Positions 47,901 to 62,338 of a stretch of 64,000 nt of DNA are shown piece after piece. The number at the start of each line of letters is the position of its first letter. The stretch's first letter is position 1. The stretch spans positions 248,001-312,000 of the forward strand of contig VZSE01004870.1 of assembly GCA_013398275.1 (NCBI GenBank). The letters are read 5' to 3'. The translations under genes and the position numbers were made by a program. The DNA comes from Promerops cafer (lineage: Eukaryota; Chordata; Aves; Passeriformes; Nectariniidae). The notes under the pieces were generated by a model. That model was not told the DNA's origin and ran no database searches. It was given only the letters and a program-made list of their open reading frames with translations.

Positions 47901-50731
47901 AGTCACTTGCAGCAACTGTTCCAAGTACAGCAGTGGATACTGGAGCCCTGCACTCATATTCTTGCTCCCAAGAAAACCAGTTAAAAATGCAAGACTCTTG
48001 ATCTCCTGAGACCAAATCACCATTCTGCAGGATTCAGTTTATTTAGACAGAAACTTTTGGCAATACATCACAGAGAGCTTCCCTGTACTGTCAGGGAAAC
48101 TGAAAGCCAAAGTTTGACTCCAAAGGTGGAGGGTAAAAAGAAATCATCAGTTACACATAATCTACTATTCTGTACTACGCAACCAAATTCTTTGAAGACA
48201 TAACATATTCTGGAAAACTTTTGCCATTTCTCCTTTCATTACTGCAGCATATCAGACTATAAAGCTAGAAAATGTTGTTAGATATTTCTCCTGGGAAATT
48301 AAAATAGGCTGTTTGAGAGGTTCCTCACATGCCTGCCTCCCCACAGGAGAAAAAGAACTACTGGTCCAAAGGATATGCCTTGTAACCCACCCTTACAGAC
48401 TACAGCTACGTGTGCATGAGCCTTGGTACTCTTCAGGAGCCAGTGCTCTGCCTGGGCTGGCACATTCTCTAGAGGATGGCCATTGAGCTAGAGCACAGAA
48501 AACTACTGTGGATGCTAACCAGGACAGAAGTAAAGCTAGGCAGAGCTGTGAATGTGACAATGCACCACTTCTGGCACCACATCAGCCTCTGCCAGGCTGC
48601 CATGGGCAGGTGGCCTGAAATACAGACAGTGGATGGATCACGAGACAGCACAAAATCTCCAGCTGTTGTTGTTCCCTGGCTTTGCTACAGCATCCAGCAA
48701 TGCAATACAGGAAGGGTCAGCTCACCATGACTCAAAGCTACAGAAGCGGTCTCTGTGCAACCAGAAATACTTGTGGATCCTGTTTCCCCTCACTCAGGCC
48801 CTAGATGATGAGAATCTGCTGGATCTCCACCAGCTCAGATAAGAAAAAGCTGATCTTGAAAAGCTGGATACCAACAATGTTTGGCCAAATCGCTGCCTTG
48901 GTTTGGCAGAGGGGGAAAGCCATTGACAGAAAGGAAATCACTGCTTGGAGCAGACAAAAAAACAAGACAGAGCTGGTAACAGAAGCACTGAAATGGCACC
49001 CAAAGAGCAGCCTGTCAGTTCAGGGCACTCAGGAGAAAGGCAGTGCCAAAGCTAACATCTGCCTCTTTCCATAAATAACTGAACCCACCACAAGCTGTGG
49101 GATGGACCAAAGCTCCCACTGGACATGGTGTCTTCTGCCAAACATTGAAGTGCTCAGCAGTAACCTCTCCTTTGGATGGGGACCAGATTTGCAGGAATAA
49201 ACAATGCTGTTACATCCTGAGCTAACCTCAGGTCCATAACTCAGCCACCTTGAAGACCACCTTAATCAGCTCAGAGTTAACACATGACACTGGAGAGTCA
49301 TGACCAGGCAATGACAGGAGAGTGATGACTCGTCAAGGTCAGAGCAATGGTAACAAATCCTTGTCCTCCCTTTCCTCTGGTTTCTATTTCCAAGGAGTCA
49401 GCTCCCATGTGTCTGCAGTGTGACGTACAGCTAAGCTGTGGTGGGGAGGATGCAGCAAAAACCAAGGACTTTCTCCTTTGGTAGCCACCTGGGCTTCTTG
49501 CACAGCTGCTTCTGCTGACCCATCATGTGTATTTGCAAAAATAAAACACAATTTGAGATGTGCTCGGCAAGTCAGAGTTGCATAACAGTTTGTTTCCCAC
49601 AGGCTTGGATGGATGCTCAAAATGTTCATGGTCACATGGTGGTTCCAAAAATCCCTGCCTCCTCTTTTTGTTAGGATTTTCATCAGTGGCTTAACCCTAT
49701 ACAGACTACAGTGACCTGCTGCAGCTTCTAGAGACAGCAACACCTGAAAATACTGGCAGCTAGTGGTCCACACAGCAAACCTGCACAAGCCCTGCAGAGC
49801 CACCCTACCCAGAAAGCCTTTCCAAGACTACTTATCCCTCCACCAGCTTCCTAAGTTCTGAAAGCAATTATTTCCTCCAACTACTTGTCAAAAGGCTTTG
49901 ATGTGCTATAGGGTGCTCCCAGACATCATGGGTGATGGGTGGGACAAAGAGAGCAGCCATGGCTGGCCAGAAGGCCAGAGACAGAAAGGTCCCAGCTTTG
50001 GGGACCTCTCCAGCAGATGGACTGGCAGTGCAAGGGAAGTGTCTGTCCAAGGTAAAAGTTACAAAACCATCACCACAGAAAAGGTTGGTGGCAGGGGAAT
50101 GTTAGATTCTGTATCTGATAAAGAGGAGAATATACTATCATTTCATGTAAAGATGCCCATATGTTAGAGCAGGGGGGAAACAGACAGGACCAAAACTCCA
50201 AATGTGAAACCAACTGTTCCACAAATAATGGCATTAAAGGAAATCAAAAGATTGATAACGCTGGACAAAACAGAAGGTAGTAGCCCACTTGTAATCAGTC
50301 CTAAAGCAAACCATGTAACATTAAAACAGCCATTTAGGAAGGGTTTCCACTGAAGATTTGGGGCCAGGCCATGATTTATGTCTGTCCATCATTAGATGGA
50401 GTACCAGGACTCTACTGTGGGCAGTCAGAGTTCTGGAGCTTACCTTAGTGCACTTCAGGAGCACAGGGCAGTTTAAGCTCGTTGTGGAGACATGGCCCCA
50501 CTCTAGTGAAAAGCAGGAGCCTGGGAAACACTACAAAATCAGCTCAGCACACCACAGGATGCTCAGCTCATCAGCTCACACTTTGTGCAATATTCCTAGT
50601 GCTCTGACACAAGCTTCTGGTCACATCATGCTGCTGTCAGCTGCAGTGGTGTGAAACTTGCATTGTTCTGACACTGATGGCTCTTAGCCTTAGATGGGCT
50701 ATAGGAATAACTAAGAAGAGAATATGATCCC
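45000..50731. other. HYDIN pseudogene intron
   Basis: Between the exons at 44,975 and 51,990. Nothing recognised beyond short simple-sequence tracts. Confidence 0.4.
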
Positions 50732-51041
50732 TGTGAGAAACGACCCACACTTTTAAAAATTTCAGAGGCTTACTAAACCTTAACAAAATACAACAAAAGA
50801 CTGAATAAGGAAAAGTAACAACGCCGGGAGTTTTGTGACCGGCAGCCGTGTCCTCACTCACAGAAATGGATGCTCCAGATTTTATACCCCTGGGGGTTGC
50901 ATCAGCCAACCCTGGCCCCTCCCAAAGTCTGCCAGTCAACTCTTCTTCACTCTTTCTTGGTGGACACTACTTTCTTGCAACTTGACTGGAGGTGAGGTGT
51001 TGTCATGCCGCATCTCCTAGTAACAAGCTTTCCCTATTACA
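50732..51041 (-). mobile_element. Solo LTR, songbird ERVL-type
   Basis: Spans 310 bp. The minus-strand ends are TGTAATAGGG...TTTCTCACA, with TATAAAA in the middle (GGGGTATAAAATCTGG). The plus-strand start TGTGAGAAACGACC is familiar from passerine ERVL LTRs. Flanking ATCCC/CTCCC may be a 5-bp target duplication with one mismatch. Confidence 0.72.
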
Positions 51042-51989
51042 CTCCCCAAAAACTAAAACCTTCCAGTGGCAACAATATGGGGAGAGGGGGGAAGGGGACT
51101 ATGGGGAGAACAGAGAACATCTGAAAACAAACCACAATAACACAACTATACATCAATAAAACTTCTCCTAACATATACACAATAATCATCTCGTAATTGC
51201 AAGAGCCAATCATCACATGACTTATCTATAACAATCCAGTTCCTTGGGAAAAAAAAGGTATTTAACCTTTTTCAAAAGAAAGCAGAGGTTGTGATTATTC
51301 TAGGATTTACTCAAAGATGAAAAGAGATTTTGCACTGCACAAACAGTAGGCATTCTTCATCTCTCGCTGTGCAAATACTCAGAATTTGGGCTCTGGTTGA
51401 TGGAAGGACATGGAGGTTTGCTTGTATAAACAGAAAACCAAAATATTTTCTGTCCCTGTGTGCAATAGAAAAGTCCATTTAAACCTGCCAGCCTTGTGTC
51501 TAAGCTCACAAATGACACTGGAAAGGAGACTCAGACAGGGTTCAGTCCAGGATACAGGAGGAGATTGGCATTTCCATGATTAACCTTAGGAAGAATTTGG
51601 CCTCCTTTCCACAGAAAACCAGTACTTCAGGTCAATATGTGAACTGACAGTGCTCCAAGACCCTCTGTTAGTCCCTAAACAACATGTGTAAGATGTGTCC
51701 TTACCTACAATAACTGATCCCTCTAGACACTGCAAGGACACACACGGAACGCCCTCGATGCTGAGCCCTTGCAGCAGAGCTCAGCTTTGTCAGGCTCCCG
51801 TCCCTGCCAGGAGTCCACAGTGCAGAAATGCTTTCTGCAACCAGCTCTCTGTCCTCACCAGAATCCCCATGCCTTCTCTCTTGGCACACAAAGCCAGCTA
51901 AGGCAGGGATCTGTGAAGTGACCTCATTCAGGGATGAGGAGGAAGAGGAGGAGTAGAAGCAGGAAGAGAGGTTCTCAGCCGTCACTTAT

Positions 51990-52065
51990 CTTTGGCTCAA
52001 GGCAGAAAATGTCATTGTAGAAGACCATGGGGTCTCCTTGCACCTTTGCCCTCTCACTCTGGAGC
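51990..52065 (-). pseudogene. HYDIN: HYDIN exon with lost splice donor
   Basis: Acceptor CACCTGCAG|G. It reads LQSERAKVQGDPMVFYNDIF then CLEPK, matching human FENQRRLVQGDSMLFFNNVF TIEPL. The exon should end after EPK because the next exon starts in phase 0 with E. The bases there are ATAAGT instead of GTAAGT, a G-to-A change at donor position +1. Confidence 0.87.
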
Positions 52066-54604
52066 CTGCAGGTGAGAAGAGCAGAGTGTTCTCAGCAAGT
52101 GGTGTCCACTCTGCACTCCTTCAGAAAATCAGACAGCTTATCCTTTTCCTGATAACACAGCCTCCTGATAAAACAGCCTGATACTGCCTGCAGCCAGCAG
52201 GTTGTTTAATAAGCCACATATTTGCAGAGAGAAGTGGAAGTGCAGGAAAAGCAAAGCCCTCAGGGAGGAGCAGCAGCACCCCCTCAGCAAGGGGCTGACC
52301 CCGTGCCATGGGGTCCCAAATGGATCAGAGGATCGCCTGTTGTTCACTGGCACAGCAGGTAGTTCTACGCCACACTTAGAAGCTCAGGAGAGGTTTCAAA
52401 AGCCAGCAGCCCTCAAGAGAACTTCCTGGCTCAAAGTCACTGCCACAACTGAGGGAGAATCCACCAGCCACCTCAGCTGGCTTTTTGTGGCACTGAGCTG
52501 CTCATGGGAGGTAGATAAAGATCAAGGAGCATCCACTGCAGGACTTCCCTGGGAAGGCAAGAAGAAGCTGTTTCAGCTGCAGGTTACCAGCATCACTCTT
52601 TGTTCCTTCCTTTTTGGACCTGCAGGGATAAGCAAACTCTGTCTGCCCTGTTCCCTGCACTGACTTCCACCAGCTCTCCCTTGCTTGGTAGCTGTAGCAG
52701 AAATCACTTTAGTGTTAAATGATCACAACCAAGACAAGAGAAGGAAGCACTGCTACAGAGCAGTTGCTTCTAAGCTGGCAGGTCACTGTCCCCCCTTCAC
52801 GGTCCAGTCCCCTGGCCAAGAAGAACCAGCAGGTGACAACTGGGAGGATGAGTGGAAGCTCCATATGGAGTGAATCGAGGGAGTGCAGTATAAGCAGGAC
52901 AGTGATCATCACCCAGCCCAGTTCAAATGCAATTAGAGAGGAAATACAGTCACGGACATTACCAGCTGCACACAGACAGAGCCTCAGGCTAACGCTGTCA
53001 CCAGCACCAAAAATACTCGCCGTGGCTGCTCCCTGCGGAGCGCGATCGGAAATGGCTCTCCATGGCTGACCTACAGTGCCGGGCATGGGGAGGGCTCCCA
53101 CCACTGGGATAAGGGACCCTCGACTCAACCTCCCTCAACAGACAATAATTCCACCATGATGTCCCAGAAAGTCTTGCAGGAGGGAGACAGAGCAAACTCC
53201 TGGGTAGACCTTCTCATGATGCAGGGATTTTTGGGTCCACTCCCAGTGCAAGGTCCTGCACTGCCTCCTCTCATGGAAGTCCTCTCTGCTCCGAGATCTC
53301 TGACAGTAGGACAGTGGACTTGGAGCTACGGCCATTCCTAAGACCATAAGTAAGGAAGAATGTCCTGGTTAAAGTCTAGGACACAAACTGTCATGAAAGC
53401 AAATTCAAGTGGAAAAAAAAAAATCGGGTCAAACTTAGCTGTGGGGAAACCTGGTTGTTTGTGAGGCGAAGGAGGATCACTCCGAGTCCAGGCTGAGACA
53501 GGCAAGTGGGAAGAAATGGGAAAAGAATGGTCCAGAGAAGTAGCCAGAGAAGGTTGTGAGATTTTCTGTTAACACACTGAGCTTACATAGAAGTCAGACA
53601 CTGTGTAATTAAATAGAGAACAGTGGAAAACTAGATTTGGCCTGCAAGGCATTTCTGACCTAATTACGTTGAACTTTATTTGCTCAGAAGCCCTTAAAAT
53701 TGCTTCAGTTTGAGGCAGTTTCCTGATCAGCTCTGGGTTCAGACCAGCTCCTATGAGCCCACATCCATCCAAGTCTGAAAAGTCACACAAGGACTCCCTG
53801 AATCACCCAAGCTTTTCAGTGTCATTTCTAATCGGTTCCCCTGGACTATAAGTATTTCTCTACTGCCTGAAATTAGAATTTCAAAGCTTCCCCAAAAACA
53901 CACCCTTTGAAGAAACAGCCCTATCTCTTCACCACCATGAGTTCCCATGGTGCCCAAGCCAAATGCACTTCCAAGCCCTGTGTGGTGCTTCCTTCCCTGC
54001 AGAACTCTCCATCTCCAAACCCTCCCCAGCCTCTAAAGAGGGATAGGAATTCCTCATTGTGCTGGGAACCAGGAGGGTGCAGGGCGATGCAATACTCTAC
54101 TGCAGGATGGCCTTGACTATTTGGGCCAGCAAAGGCCCCTGCCCTGCACAGCACTGGAATGGAGCCTGACATCTTGTCAAAGCTGGAGTGGAGGGAACTG
54201 CAGTGAGCACCAGAACAGCTGACCCACCTGCACTGGGTTAAGTCCTACTACTCAGTGCAGTCCCAGGTAAGGAGTGTTGACACTCTCCTCAGCCTCATGG
54301 ACCCTCTGTAGCCCAGAGATCTCTGGACCTCAGTGGTTTGTGGCTCCCACAAACAAGAATTTGCTTTCTGAGGAAATCCAGTCATTGCAATCAACTCTTC
54401 TGCCCCAAACCATCATCCCCAGTTGGAGTATAGATGGAACTGGAATGAGTGCTGAGCTCCATTACCCTGAAGCCCACATTCACATACCCTGATATCTGGG
54501 ATGGTTTAACCTAAACCATTTAAAAGCACTGATATTCCCTGAAGCCAGCCATTAGTTATACCCTTGGGCAGGGTATCTCACTGAAATGCATCTTTCTAAC
54601 TCAC

Positions 54605-54770
54605 CTTAGTTTCAGTTCATCCTCCTCTTCTGAGTACCAAAAGCCTTCCACTGGAAGCAGTCTGTGACATAACTCTGGTTGTGGATGAACAGAAGAAAAG
54701 TGTCACAGCTTTTAGCTGATTGAGCAGTTTCATGGATCAGTACATTTATCACATCCCTACAGCTGTGTGA
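54605..54770 (-). pseudogene. HYDIN: HYDIN exon remnant with frameshift
   Basis: It reads FIHNQSYVTDCFQWKAFGTQ, aligning with human TIHNRSNIIAHFLWKVFATQ. One base is missing near 54,628; with it restored in thought the frame runs EEDELKL up to donor AG|GTGAGT. The upstream boundary is uncertain because the first part (VLIHETAQSAKS) matches only weakly. Confidence 0.65.
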
Positions 54771-55299
54771 GGATGTCCTGGATACCACCTTAAGCACTAA
54801 TTCTGGCTATGTTTGTAGAGATTTGTCCCCAAGGTGACAGTATTTACAGTGAGATTTTTCAGATGTGCTCAGGTGGCCCACTCAGATGTCAGGGAATTCT
54901 GCATCAAAGTCATTCAGGTGACTCGGAGGAGTCACAGCTTGCCCAGGGTCTCCTGCAGGCCTTCCTGTCTCTCCTGATCCCTTGTTGCTGACAGGGAAGG
55001 ATGCCTGGGGGCGTGTGCCAGAAAAGGGGGACCCAGAAGGACAAGTGAAGTGACAGCCCACAGCAGGAAGGGACACAGGCGAGGAAACACAACCCAATAC
55101 TCTACAATATTCAAGATGACAAATCACTACATGAACACCATGAAAACTATCATCATCTCTGTCTAAACCCATGGCCACATCAGTCTTGAAATATTTGGTA
55201 TCATTCTGATCTCAAAAATCAGGCTGAAGTATTTCAAAGTAAATAAAGAAGGGCAGAAAGAAAGTTTAAAAGTACAGAGCAGCTTCTATATGAAAACTG

Positions 55300-55565
55300 A
55301 ATGGGATTTCTTAACCTAGAAATTGAAGATAGAAGAGGTTTGCAAAAGCATGAATGGCCTGAGATATGTGAATAAGGAAAAATTTGTCATCAAACAGGAA
55401 CCCGAGGGCCTGAAAATGTTATCAGTCAGAAATGACAAAAATATAGTAGCACTATTCCGGGGAATATCCCATCCTTTGGAACGCACTGCTGGGGGAGGCC
55501 AGAGAGGCTCACAGAGAGCAACTGGACTGATGCTTGGAATGTAAAACCATCAGAAGCTATTAAGC
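55300..55565 (+). mobile_element. Old CR1/L3-like LINE 3' fragment
   Basis: Resembles the 3' region of ancient L3/CR1 elements: GGCCTGAGATATGTGAATAA, then TGGAACGCACTGCTGGGGGA, then AAACCATCAGAAGCTATTAA. Diverged; family assignment by eye. Confidence 0.5.
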
Positions 55566-55569
55566 AAAG

Positions 55570-58500
55570 ATGAGACTAAAGCCTCCAGCACAGGAAAATG
55601 CCAACTCCAGAGCCCAGGAGGGAGGAAGCAGATGCTCTGCCTGTCTCTGCACGCTTTGCTGAACATCCCCGACTGCTGCGCTCCCGGAGAGGAGCGGGGG
55701 CTGCAGCCACACCAACACTCCTGGCTGCCGGCACCAAGGGCTCTGGTGAAGGCTGGAGGCTTTGCCAGAGCACCTCGTACCACACGGGGAAGTAGTTGGC
55801 ACATGCTGCATCTATACCCCCACAAATGGCTGGGTACAGGAGAGCAGGCACAGACGCCAGGGAGTCGAGAGGATGCTGCAGATCTTTCTGCCAGGCAGAG
55901 GAACTGACAGAGAGAGTGGAGCTGTTGGGGTTGGCTGAGGGCAGCTGCAGACTTCATGTCTTGGGTGCCAAATTAAATGTGACATTTCATTTAAGACTCT
56001 TGGTTGCTTAATACATATGTTTAAAAAATAAATCTCTCTACAACAATTCAGCACGAGGCATTTCACTTGACAGGGTAATGTCCACGGTGTGCAGCTTGGG
56101 AGGCTCTGCTGCCATGAAAGCACATTTACTGAATCTAGATGGATCTGCCCTATCATTATTTACACAACACGATCTTATTACATGCTGTCAGTTCTTTCAT
56201 CCTTACATCCTTTGGATACATTTCCTATAGATGGCAGGACACAGCTCTTTCTACAACCTGGGCAAAGCAATGCCTGGACTTGAAATTCAAAGCCAGACTT
56301 TTTTATACAACAGCAGATGTTTTTTTGGGTTGTGCAGTCCTGAACAAGGCTCGGACATAGCAGAAACACCACTGTGTTTTATCCTATCATCCAGCTGCAT
56401 GACTATGGACACAGGTATCTTAGCACATTGTAATCACTTTTCACTGCCTGGAAGTGAAGAAATCGAGCCCTGGGTCATCCTCTGTGGGGCCTGTAAAAAG
56501 ACTGAGTAGGAATTTACAGAAAAGCTAAAACATCTCTCTGAATTCTTCTAATACTACATGATCAGCCTGGTGCAGAAGGGAATACTGTTCAGAGCAGCAC
56601 AAATTGTTCCTAAATAGAAAGACAAATTTTGTTTAGCCTGGAAGTATAGCTCAATGATTGGATGAGCAAACCCTTGAACAAGATTTCAAAATAAATTTCA
56701 GGGTTTATGAAGAACATTTTCCTAGGATTCAACAGCTGGTACTTTCATTCATCAACTACTGCTCTAAATATTTGAAAGCTAGTAGCCAGATTGATTAGAC
56801 AGAATAGAAATAAAACAGCCCTTGCTGTGTTTCATCTTCTGAGATGATTCTTCCTCTATCCCTGTCACTCCCTCTTTGCTGAATTTGGATTTTAAATCTT
56901 TATTAGGAGTGCATAACAGTCAAATTCGGAATTTTTGGCTATTACAGAAAGCAAGTTCAATTTCATTTGCCCAGCTTTTTAGAAGACTGGGCCTTGCTGT
57001 CAGCTCTTCTATGAGCACAGCTGAGTCATTCCCAGGTTACAACAAACCTCAGAGCATCCTCATCATCAGTATTGCTGGTGTTAATGATCAGAAGTTCCCA
57101 ACATGGCCCAGGCCTCAGCCAAGCACCTGCTGAACCCAGGCAGCACATTCCAAGAAGAGGGTCTCTAGTCAAAAGCATTGTGAGGAATCACATGAAAACT
57201 GATGGGATAAAGTGGGAGATGGAAAGACATGACCAGCCAGCAGTAGGTACAGGACTGGTTGTGGCTCTTCAGACAGCTCTCTGGCATGATAAAAGTCAAC
57301 TCATTTTCAATCAGGCTCCTCACTGTGCAGCCAAGTACTCCCCATTATCTCCTCTGCACTGTGCTAAGGAAGATCTGTGTGTGTTGCTGAATGAAAAACT
57401 CCAGCACAGGAATCTGGGAGCCAGCACAGGAGCTTTGTTCTGCCCGGTATGAAGGAGCCTTCCAGAATATACTGGAAAGGACACCAAAACTGTGGGATGA
57501 TGAAAGACAGTGCTGCTGCATGGCCAGGGTGCCACGGGCCATTTTTAATCTTTATTGCTGCTACAGTAATGATACACTTGGCGTACCTGCCTGTCTGAAA
57601 CATTGCTTTTGGCCCATGGGGAAAACAGTGCCAGACCATTAGAATGAAAGCAAAGACAGACTCAATATACCACTTAATAAATCAATCACCCTTCAAGCTG
57701 CTCTACTTCTTCTCAGCAGATGCTGATTGATCCACAAGGAGAGAAATCTAATGAATGGGCAGTTCTGCCCTGAAACACATCCAGAGGTAACGAACACTTA
57801 AGAACATATTTGTGATCTCTGGGGATGATGGAGTAGGCAAGTTGTGGTCAAGGATGACCTGCAGAGATGGAAACCACATTCTTCCAGAAACCCTTCATGT
57901 GCTAAAAATGGGCTGTGTGGGCTCACAGGAAATCTGTTTCTGTGCATACATGGAGATGAACAAAACAGCCCAAAGGAGAGTTTTAACTTCCAAACAACCC
58001 TCCTAGTACACAACCCCCAGTCTGTGCTCATGCAGTCAACTCTGTAGTTTGCTTTAGCAGGGATTTTGTCAGGAGGGGTGTTCCGTAGTTGTGGAGCTAT
58101 AAAGCTGTGCAAAAAATCCTCGAGCAAAAGAAGCACAAACTTTATTCCCCTTCATGTACCCTCAGAATGACAGACTATCTGTCTTGAAACACAGGGCTCT
58201 GGTGAGAGGGCAAAGGCCATACTCTGTTTGCAAGCAGCAGAATAACCTTATCTAAAACAGTATAAAAATCATTATTACAAGCAGTTCTAGACAAGGGGAA
58301 CAAAGGCAGGAAGCAGTTGTTACCTATTAGCTGTTTTGACAGAAATGAGCACTTTGGAGACCAATTAGGCTCACCCATCAAGCTAATTAATTGGAACTAT
58401 AAAAGCCTATAATCAATCAGCTGGATAAAGCATTAGGTACCAATCCTGCATCTATGGTAGTGCTGCAACTATTAAGACACAAAATCAACATATAATTGCA

Positions 58501-61500
58501 CAAACTCCTATTTACACCTTTTTTTTGCCTACAATAACTGACTCCCTCAACTCACTTGGAAGCAAACATACAGGGATATAAAAGTTCAACAGGAAACAGC
58601 TATGCTGCTGGGAATTCTCACAAGTGAAGAAAAAAGCAGAAGGAGCAACAGTCACTTGTGACTGGCAGAAAGAAAAATCTCTCTGCAAAGTTTTAAAATT
58701 CCTGATAGTCCAAGGCAAAGCTTGGTCTTGTAATAACTGCAGCATCAGTCTGGCTTACACATCAAAGTAACACAGGAAACAAGATCATTTAAAACTCACA
58801 GGATACAATAAATTCCTACCAGCTGCCAGCACCAAACACAAATAGAAAAGATTACATCAGCTGGTGCACCACAATGAAGCTCTGGAGTCAAAAGAGGCTG
58901 CTCCTTGGGAAGCAGAAGGTTTGCCCAACTCTGAGCACTTAAAAGAAGCCCCTACCAATCTGTCTGCATGAATGGAGAGTTGCATGAAGATGCACAGCAC
59001 AGCAGTGGCCAACAGCAGCTCAGGGTCTGCTGCCATGAATTTAGCTCAATAGTAACTTAATGCTGCTCACAGCAGCATCAGAGGCCCCTCAAACACTCAC
59101 ACAAGGCCCATTTCAACCCAAAAAGGGTTTTGGTATTCCCACCCTGGTATCCTGCACAACACAAGGGTGACTGAGATAAATACCTAATGTGGTAGTGAGT
59201 TGCTCAGGCAAGTATTGAACATTCTCCTTTCTGGCTGAAGTCAATATAAATGGAAAGCACTCAGGAACTTGTTTGAGTGATCTCAGGAATATAAAATGCA
59301 AAGCGACAAGAGCTAAACCTCGGTTAAACCCTGCTGCCTATCCACATCCATCGGGGGATTTACAAAGAAAAAAAAAGAAAGAAAGGAAAAGGCTTGATCT
59401 AGAGACTAAATCAATAGGCTTTTCATTTCATTTCTCAAACAAGTTCCTGGAAGCCACTGATTGCAACGTCAGCCTTGCCAGACAGATGATGACCCTTGGT
59501 AGGAAGGGGGTAGGAAGAGAAAGAACAGAGCTATGAAAAGGTGGTTGTTTTCTGCAACATCTACACAAAAGCACAGATGAGATCAGAGCAAGGCAGTCGT
59601 TTTCTCAGATGCTTTACCCTCGTGGGTAGCTGAGATGTTTACAGGTGCTGGCACATCCATACTACAGTTCCTTGTTCAGCCTCAAACAGCAATAATCAGC
59701 CGGGGCTGGGAGTTTCCTGCATGTGTACGTCGACCACTAACACACCACTGAGCCCTTGCACAGATGGCCTCACATACCTTAGGAAGCTGATTCAGCCAAA
59801 CCTGGCATCAGCTGTAACTGCAGAAAGGGATTCAGCATCACAACACGTTTATATTCAGCTGGCAGCCCCATGCTGCTCTGCACAGCAGCTGAGCACTCAC
59901 TAACATGCTGACAATTCCCCTTGGCCCATTTGCCATGCTGTGTAGCCTCTACTACAGCTTCCCCTGCTGCCAGTTCAGCACACCCAGTCCTGTAGTTACT
60001 CATCATCTTCCCTGAGCCCCAGTGACTCTAATACATCCCATCAAACTCACTGCCATTCCACATGTGACTGAAGAGCTGCACATCAGCTCCCTAATTAGCC
60101 ATTTTAAAATATGCCTTAATTTTTCCTGTGATCTCATGCCTCATTTTCATCAGAGATGATGTCAGGTTTTTTTCCCCTCAGTGTTTTCTCCCAGTTCTCT
60201 GCAATGAGGCTCAAGGGTCCAACTGGCAGCAATGCCATCTGAGGATGGTTTGTGAAGAGCACAGAGGGTTAAGAGCTGTTTGCATGCACAACTTGACACT
60301 GACTGCCTCAGGAATCTCTCCTTTCCTGCTACATATAAACATCACCTTAAGGGATGCAAATGTCAGGGCACTACCTGTCCTGTGAGATTACAGCCTAGGA
60401 ATCAGGGAGAATACAAGTCTTGAAGACCAAAGAATAATTATTGTTTAATTTGCAGTGTGGTTGTTTGGGGTTTTTTTACCTTGAATTCCATTTTAGCCTG
60501 AGAAAGAGCATATTTTATCAGCATTGCAATGAAAGCTGCTCTATGAGGAGTCACAATTAAAACTCTGAATGACTGCAAATGCAGATTAGAACAATACAGT
60601 GACATGGAAACAAGACCCAAAAGGAAGATCCCATTTACAGCCTGAAGAATTCAATCCCAGCTAAATGAAGCACCATGAACAGGAGCACATCAAGGGAGCT
60701 GAACAGGAGGTTTCTATGTATTCACCAGTGATGCAATCTGGGACTCTGGGATGTCATCCAAGCTGATAACTGCTTGGCCCACCAGACAAGCTCCATGCAA
60801 TGTGTTGGAAATAATGATGAAAATGTTTTGGTGCACTTTGGATTTAGCAAGAGCAATTAGGATTTGTCACCAGGTAAACAGGTCTTGGCTGAGACACAAA
60901 ACTCAGTGCTTTAATGCTTAGGGAGAGCTCAAGTGAAGCACACTTCTGCCCAGCAGCTGCTGGGCTTTGGGCTCTTGTACAGCCCCACAGAGAAGACAAG
61001 GTCTTGGTCTTAGTGCTTTGCTGGTGGTCAATTTTTCACCTTAAAAACACATTCTGTGAAGTTTGGTGATGAATAGGGCAACACACACAAAAATAATGAG
61101 AACAACTGGAGCCGTGGGCAAGCTGAACTTTATACATGTCAGAAGTGACAGCTGATGAAAATGCTGCAGTTTCTACTCATTAAGGAGCTATTGCTGCAAT
61201 TAGGTCTGACCTGATCCCATTACCACTAGTGAGAACATCACTACTGGCTAGTGGAGAAGCCTTGGGCCAGCCCTGTTTATGTGCTGGACCTGAGACTTTG
61301 CAGAGAGGGGAGGAAAGACAAAGCCCCACAGCTCCAGAGCTGGATTACTCTACTTCTGCATCTGCCCAAACAGATGGTGGTGCCAGGGGTGCTGGAGCCC
61401 TCTGCTGGGGCTTGAGAGAATCACTGCCTGGTGTGGGAAAGACACAGAATTATTTTTCCTATTCTTTTGACAGAAATTTTGCCAGAACAAAGAAACTGTG

Positions 61501-62200
61501 GGAGAAGTTAAGGGGAATTCCTGGCCATACTTGAGTGCTGTGTTCCATCCTGTTCCCTTCCTACTCCTGCTCCTTGTCTACATATTCCTGCCCTCAGATG
61601 GCAGGATGTGAATAACACTCCAGAGGGTGACTTCAGGGGATGCCTGAGAAAGAATATATCTTCCTATTTTCAGATTATCAGAAGAAGAAGGTGCAGCCAA
61701 GTTCAGGACTTAGTTCTCAGGACTGAGAAACCAAGTGCAAATCAGCCCCTGCATCTCCTACATCCCACCCCAGGCTGTACCCACCAGACACCTCTATTAC
61801 TGCTGCAGCAGGAACTTGTTACCCCTCACACAGACCTGGCTCTCCAAGACCCAAAGACACAAGTTCCATGGTTAAACTTAACTCTTCTGAACTTCAGCCA
61901 ACATCATGATCTGTTCCCTGAGCCCACAGATAAGAAGAGCTGTGAAGGAGACATCCCTGACACTGTAATAACCAAATGAAAACCACTGCCAAGAGATGGA
62001 GCTGGCAGGCTAAACTTTGGCCTCTCATCCATTAATTGCGAGCTGTGCCTTAAGATAATTCTCGTCCCATTAGATCTACCCTTTCCATGAATCACTACTG
62101 GTCCCAACAGGCAGAAAAGATAAGGTTTGATGGTTTTTTAATAGCTTGTTTTCTTCTGCTTTTTAAACTGTGTCCTTTTGTATGTTTGCTTTCTTGTACA
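55570..62200. other. HYDIN pseudogene intron
   Basis: Between the exons at 54.7 and 63.2 kb. The HYDIN segment around RPFSIEPAIGTL should lie here but was not found on either strand, so it is deleted or too diverged. No other genes recognised. Confidence 0.4.
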
Positions 62201-62284
62201 ACATCTAAACTTTAACAGGTCCAGATCTCCCAATGGTACCTTGTAAGCCCCAGAGACTGGTCTTGTTTTGAGCAGTGTGTTTAC

Positions 62285-62338
62285 TCAGGTGATCCCCAGA
62301 GGTCCCTTCCAACAAAAGTTATTCTATGATTCTACCTT
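62285..62338 (+). mobile_element. CR1 3' terminus
   Basis: AGAGGTCCCTTCCAACAAAA followed by TTATTCTATGATTCTA is the avian CR1 3' end with its terminal ATTCTATG-type repeat. Confidence 0.75.

Noticed and set aside
53660..53800. Minus-strand frame LNPELIRKL as a HYDIN exon
   Set aside because: Only a few residues agree with the expected TDPLLRERL block, and no good donor follows.
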